In this document: piece by piece, positions 4,466 through 7,466 of the stretch
How the letters are laid out: each line of letters begins with the position of its first letter
How positions within the stretch are numbered: position 1 is the first letter of the stretch
NCBI GenBank assembly: GCA_017885365.1
Contig: JAFNGD010000065.1
Span: 1 to 7,466 of the forward strand
Length of the DNA stretch: 7,466 nt
DNA from: Nitrospirota bacterium
GTDB lineage: Bacteria; Nitrospirota; UBA9217
Direction: 5' to 3'
The notes under the pieces: generated by a model
The model's input: only the letters and a program-made list of their open reading frames with translations
Database searches by the model: none
What the model was told of the DNA's origin: nothing
Translations under genes and position numbers: made by a program

Positions 4466-6946
4466 ATGGCGGCTCCGATTGATCATGCGACCTTCTGTGA
4501 CCATTGCCTTCTGCCAGTCGCGGAACAAGACGCGGTCTTCGACGACCGACCCTCTGGTAGAAAGGTCTACTGCTGTCATGCCTGCCGCGCCATCTACCGG
4601 ATGATCCAGGACGAGGGACTGGGCGAGTTCTACCAGAAACGCGACTGGCAATTCTCGGGCATACCGAAAGCTCTCCGCACGTCCGGCGATACCGGTCCGG
4701 AAACACTTCATGAAGATGCTGCGGCACTGGCGACCTTCATCAGGGGGGACGGCGTTGTCAAAGAAGTAGACCTCATGATCGACGGCATCCGGTGCGCGTC
4801 CTGCATCTGGCTGAACGAGAAGGTGCTTGAACGAACTCCGGGGATCGTCTCGGCACGGGTGAACTTCGCCACCCATCGCGCCCTGGTCCGCTGGGACAGC
4901 TCCCGGATCAACCTGGGAAAGATACTGTCTCGAATCCGTACTATCGGGTACCTCGCCAGGACCTACACGCCGGCGGCGCAGGAGGCATCGCTCAAACAGC
5001 AGAACCGCGACCTGCTGCTCCGTTTCGGGACAGCCGCGTTCTTCTCCATGCAGCTCATGCTCCTTTCCTTCGGGCTCTATGCGGGGTTCTTCCAGGGCAT
5101 CGATAAGGTAACCAAGCAATGGCTCGAATACGGCAGCCTGCTGGTCTGTACGCCAGTGCTGTTCTATTCGGGCTGGCCATTCTTGAATAGCGCCCTTCGG
5201 GGTGTCCGGAACAGGACCCTGAACATGGACGTCTTGATAGCTCTGGGAGCGTTCTCCGCATATATGTTGAGCATCCGCCAGATGCTCAGGGGAGGCGAGG
5301 TCTATTTCGACACCGCGGCAATGATCATTACTCTCGTGCTGCTCGGCAGGCTGCTCGAGAGCTCGGCAAAGCGCAAAGCCTCCGAGGCGGTCTCGCGCCT
5401 CCTGGCGCTCCAGCCTCAGGACGCGCGGGTGGTCGAGGGGACCAGCCGCGTTATCGTGCCTGCCGCGGAGGTCAGGAAAGGGGACCTGATCGAGATACTG
5501 CCCGGTGAGAAGGTCCCGCTGGACGGCATAGTGCGCCAGGGGACGTCTGAGGCCAATGAATCGCTCGTCACGGGCGAATCGAATCCAGTGGAAAAATCGA
5601 TCGGCTCCGAAGTGATCGGTGGCTCATTGAACGGATTGGGTCCGCTGGTCGTCGAGGTCACCCGTATCGGGCAGGACACGATCATCGCCCAGATCGCCCG
5701 TCTCGTGGAGCAGGCCCAGGCAGCGACAGCGCCGGTCCAGAGGTTCGCCGACCGTGTATCAGCCTATTTCATCCCTTTCGTTCTTGCCGCCTCCGGCCTC
5801 ACATTCTGGTATTGGTACCGGCAGTTCTCTGTTGACCAGTCCCTGCTGAATGCCGTATCGGTTTTGATTATCGCCTGTCCCTGCGCGCTTGGCCTGGCGA
5901 CGCCGGTGGCGGTTCTTGCAGGCACGGGTTTCGCTGCCCGGAAGGGCATCCTCATCAAAGGCGGGGACATCCTTGAACGCATGCACAGGGTCGATACGGT
6001 CGTCCTGGACAAGACCGGAACCATCACGACAGGGAAGATGAGCGTAGTAGAAGTGCGGAGTGCGACCACAAAGGTTCAAGGGTCAAGGTTCAAGGTTCAA
6101 GAAGGAAAGAACGAGTTACTTCAGTACGCCTCGTCGGCAGAGCAAGGGTCGGAACATCTTATGGGTTCCGCCATAGTACGGTATGCCCAAGAACAGCATG
6201 TTCAGCTCTTCCCGTGCGACGCATTCAGGGCAATTCCCGGACAAGGGGTAGAGGCTTCGGTACAGGGATTGCGCGTTCTCGTTGGTAAAAGAACGTTCCT
6301 GGAGGCCAATGGCATCGCGATAGGACCCGCGATTGTGCAGGAGGCGGAACAACTCGAACAGACCGGCAAGACCGTTGTATGGGTGGCGCGGGGCAAGGAT
6401 TTCCTCGGGTTCCTGGTCCTGATGGATGTTCCTAAAGAGGATGCAAAAGAGGCTGTCCACTTGTTGAAAAGAATGAATATAGGTGTTACGATGGTCACGG
6501 GAGACAATATCGGTACAGCACAGACCATTGCAGACCAGACGGGTGTTACCTCGATCATCGCCGGAGTGCTGCCAGCAGGGAAGTCAGAAGAGATCGCAAG
6601 GCTGCGGAATCAGGGAAGGGTGGTCGCTATGGCAGGCGACGGGATCAACGATGCGCCGGCGCTCGTTGCAGCGGATATCGGCATTGCCATGGCATCGGGA
6701 TCTGACATCGCCATGGAATCAGCCAACGTGGTGCTTATGCGGTCCGATCTCAAAAGCGTGGTCCAGGCCATCGAGCTTTCGAGAACAACGTTCCGGATCA
6801 TCAAGCAGAACCTGTTCTGGGCGTTCTTCTACAATGGTGCGGCAATACCGCTTGCCATGGCCGGGATGTTGAACCCGATCGTGGCCGCTGCTGCAATGGC
6901 AATAAGTTCCGTGACCGTGGTGATGAATTCGTTAAGAATCAGGTAA
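4466..6946 (+). CDS. ccoI: Cu+-translocating P1B-type ATPase for cbb3 assembly (CcoI/FixI)
   Basis: Inner-membrane ATPase that exports Cu+ toward the CuB site of the oxidase (CopA2/FixI group). It has 826 residues in the usual order: an N-terminal Cys cluster (Cys11/14, Cys36/37, Cys40), a heavy-metal domain with CASC at 110-113, transmembrane helices, TGES at 369-372, CPC at 471-473, the phosphorylated Asp515 in DKTGT, and GDGINDAP at 724-731. The transport residues Asn782, Tyr789-Asn790, Met811 and Ser814-Ser815 fit Cu+ pumps. The N-terminal cluster and the position after ccoG distinguish it from general CopA. Oddities: the N-domain motif normally SEHP reads SEHL (His564-Leu565), and residues 536-545 are encoded by an in-frame 7-nt repeat. 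GGAG at 4455-4458 precedes the ATG. No ccoH lies between ccoG and this gene. Confidence 0.96.
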   Translation: MAAPIDHATFCDHCLLPVAEQDAVFDDRPSGRKVYCCHACRAIYRMIQDEGLGEFYQKRDWQFSGIPKALRTSGDTGPETLHEDAAALATFIRGDGVVKEVDLMIDGIRCASCIWLNEKVLERTPGIVSARVNFATHRALVRWDSSRINLGKILSRIRTIGYLARTYTPAAQEASLKQQNRDLLLRFGTAAFFSMQLMLLSFGLYAGFFQGIDKVTKQWLEYGSLLVCTPVLFYSGWPFLNSALRGVRNRTLNMDVLIALGAFSAYMLSIRQMLRGGEVYFDTAAMIITLVLLGRLLESSAKRKASEAVSRLLALQPQDARVVEGTSRVIVPAAEVRKGDLIEILPGEKVPLDGIVRQGTSEANESLVTGESNPVEKSIGSEVIGGSLNGLGPLVVEVTRIGQDTIIAQIARLVEQAQAATAPVQRFADRVSAYFIPFVLAASGLTFWYWYRQFSVDQSLLNAVSVLIIACPCALGLATPVAVLAGTGFAARKGILIKGGDILERMHRVDTVVLDKTGTITTGKMSVVEVRSATTKVQGSRFKVQEGKNELLQYASSAEQGSEHLMGSAIVRYAQEQHVQLFPCDAFRAIPGQGVEASVQGLRVLVGKRTFLEANGIAIGPAIVQEAEQLEQTGKTVVWVARGKDFLGFLVLMDVPKEDAKEAVHLLKRMNIGVTMVTGDNIGTAQTIADQTGVTSIIAGVLPAGKSEEIARLRNQGRVVAMAGDGINDAPALVAADIGIAMASGSDIAMESANVVLMRSDLKSVVQAIELSRTTFRIIKQNLFWAFFYNGAAIPLAMAGMLNPIVAAAAMAISSVTVVMNSLRIR
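6071..6098 (+). repeat. Four-copy heptamer tandem repeat inside ccoI
   Basis: Four consecutive 7-nt units: AAGGTTC, AAGGGTC, AAGGTTC, AAGGTTC, then a degenerate AAGAAGG. Because 21 nt equals three units and seven codons, the repeat stays open and encodes KVQGSRF then KVQ (residues 536-545), just after the DKTGT segment. Copy number changes in multiples of three would keep frame; others would break ccoI. Confidence 0.85.
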
Positions 6947-6958
6947 TGTAAAGATGAT

Positions 6959-6980
6959 GAAGTCGTAAGAACTTCTCTTT
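6959..6980 (+). terminator. Weak hairpin with T-rich tail after ccoI
   Basis: GAAGT (6959-6963) can pair with ACTTC (6971-6975), followed by TCTTTT. The stem is only 5 bp with a 7-nt loop, so termination here is doubtful. The larger inverted repeat at 6981-7062, followed by TTTTT at 7071-7075, is an alternative terminator for ccoI. Confidence 0.3.
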
Positions 6981-7062
6981 TCACACAAAGCCACAAAGGC
7001 ACGAAGAAAAACCTGTTGAAAACATTCTAGATTTCCTTTGTGATCTTCGTGGCTTCGTGTGA
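6981..7062. repeat. Octamer-based inverted repeat downstream of ccoI
   Basis: The left arm, from TCACACAAAGCC at 6981, consists of repeated CACRAAGN octamers. The right arm ends with GGCTTCGTGTGA at 7062 and is its imperfect reverse complement over about 28 nt with one 1-nt offset. The two arms flank about 20 nt of A/T-rich loop. Such CACAAAG-type inverted repeats are scattered in many environmental genomes as I recall. It could act as a bidirectional terminator, since a T run follows. Confidence 0.7.
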
Positions 7063-7102
7063 GACAAGACTTTTTACGCGATCATCAAAGATACCAGGAG
7101 AT

Positions 7103-7234
7103 TTGACAGGATATCAACGGTTTGCCTTTAGCCGTCTTTGCGAGCGAAGCGAAGCAATCTCGGTTTTAAAGAAATAAATAATTACAGATTCAAGTTTCAT
7201 GGATTTATCCGATCTTATCCTGTAATCCTGTCAA
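7103..7234. repeat. Inverted repeat pair TTGACAGGAT bounding a nested repeat
   Basis: TTGACAGGAT (7103-7112) and its exact reverse complement ATCCTGTCAA (7225-7234) are 10 of 10. The right side also contains a tandem ATCCTGTA/ATCCTGTC pair (7217-7232). The interval holds the 29-nt dispersed repeat at 7134-7162. The right arm runs into the ccoS ribosome site, so the repeat forms part of the ccoS leader. Confidence 0.6.
7134..7162 (-). repeat. 29-nt dispersed repeat, inverted copy of 1824-1852
   Basis: All 29 nt equal the reverse complement of 1824-1852, the right arm of the palindrome inside the MITE-like element upstream of ccoO. Here only this one arm is present, without its partner or the terminal inverted repeats, so it is a solo half-palindrome. 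Confidence 0.85.
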
Positions 7235-7247
7235 GAAAGGTTGACGT

Positions 7248-7391
7248 ATGCTCTGGACGATCATCGCGCTGATCATTCTCATGTTCTTTGTCGGCCTCGC
7301 CGGCTGGTTCATCTTCCTCTGGGCGGTCAAGTCCGGCCAGTTCGACGATATAGAACGGCCCAAGCACCGTATGATGGATGATGATAGCTAG
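7248..7391 (+). CDS. ccoS: cbb3 oxidase maturation protein CcoS
   Basis: A 47-residue single-helix membrane protein (helix about residues 3-26). In Rhodobacter, CcoS is needed for the oxidase to receive its cofactors in active form. The hallmark WAVKSGQFDD followed by a PxHR-type motif and an acidic end (DDD) is specific to this family, and the length is normal. AAAGG at 7236-7240 lies 7 nt before the ATG. It follows ccoI after a 301-bp gap full of repeats, whereas ccoI and ccoS are usually close. The last ten residues align without gaps with the end of CcoQ. Confidence 0.94.
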   Translation: MLWTIIALIILMFFVGLAGWFIFLWAVKSGQFDDIERPKHRMMDDDS

Positions 7392-7466
7392 TTGCAAATA
7401 ACTTCCTGAAGCTGAGTGAATAGCTCATCTGCTAATGTGTGCATATTTCAAGCTGAAGATGTGAAT

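Noticed and set aside
4400..5119. 239-codon minus-strand open frame
   Set aside because: Opposite the well-supported ccoG end and ccoI start; low-complexity shadow.
6071..6150. Frameshift in ccoI caused by the heptamer repeat
   Set aside because: The frame stays open and downstream motifs (GDGINDAP, Asn782, Met811) are in the same frame as DKTGT.
7103..7131. TTGACA as a -35 box for ccoS
   Set aside because: At the right spacing the sequence is CTTTAG, a poor -10, and TTGACA is part of the TTGACAGGAT inverted repeat.

Overview
The window is a nearly complete gene set for a cbb3-type (C-type heme-copper) cytochrome c oxidase and its maturation factors. All genes are on the + strand, in the order ccoN - (501 bp of repeats) - ccoO - ccoQ - ccoP - [terminator] - ccoG - ccoI - (301 bp of repeats) - ccoS. 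Every gene is intact; ccoN begins only 9 nt inside the window, so its promoter lies outside. Two genes, ccoQ and ccoS (47 codons each), are very short and were found by reading the sequence directly.

Oxidase block (10-3128). CcoN carries all the heme b, heme b3 and CuB ligands and the active-site tyrosine. CcoO is a monoheme membrane-anchored cytochrome c. CcoQ is a single-helix small subunit. CcoP is a short form with a single c heme instead of the usual two. ccoO, ccoQ and ccoP are tightly packed (a 1-nt overlap, then a 21-nt gap) and end at a strong intrinsic terminator (3162-3193). Maturation block (3214-7391). CcoG (FixG/RdxA-type Fe-S protein, a cupric reductase in studied relatives) and CcoI (Cu+ P1B-type ATPase) are 1 nt apart and probably translationally coupled. 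CcoS follows after a repeat-filled gap. The usual ccoH is not present between ccoG and ccoI. Together the genes would build a high-affinity oxidase for microaerobic respiration: CcoG reduces copper, CcoI moves Cu+ across the membrane for CuB, CcoS helps cofactor insertion, and CcoNOQP transfers electrons from soluble or membrane cytochromes to O2.

Non-coding DNA. The two long gaps inside the cluster are filled with different palindromic or inverted repeats: short hairpins with compensatory stem changes, a C/G-rich double hairpin, a 135-bp MITE-like element with 16-bp terminal inverted repeats, an octamer-based inverted repeat, and a 29-nt sequence present in both gaps in opposite orientation. 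A 7-nt tandem repeat also lies in frame inside ccoI. The last 75 nt (7392-7466) show nothing I can name.

Organism. The GC-rich coding sequence, the short monoheme CcoP, the CcoN sequence type and this style of dispersed palindromes suggest a Gram-negative environmental bacterium of the Nitrospirota/Desulfobacterota type. This is inference from memory of similar sequences and only moderately secure. I see no wholly new system. The interest lies in departures from the textbook cbb3 set: a substituted glutamate in CcoN, an altered HP motif in CcoI, matching CcoQ and CcoS tails, missing CcoH, and repeat invasion of the operon.
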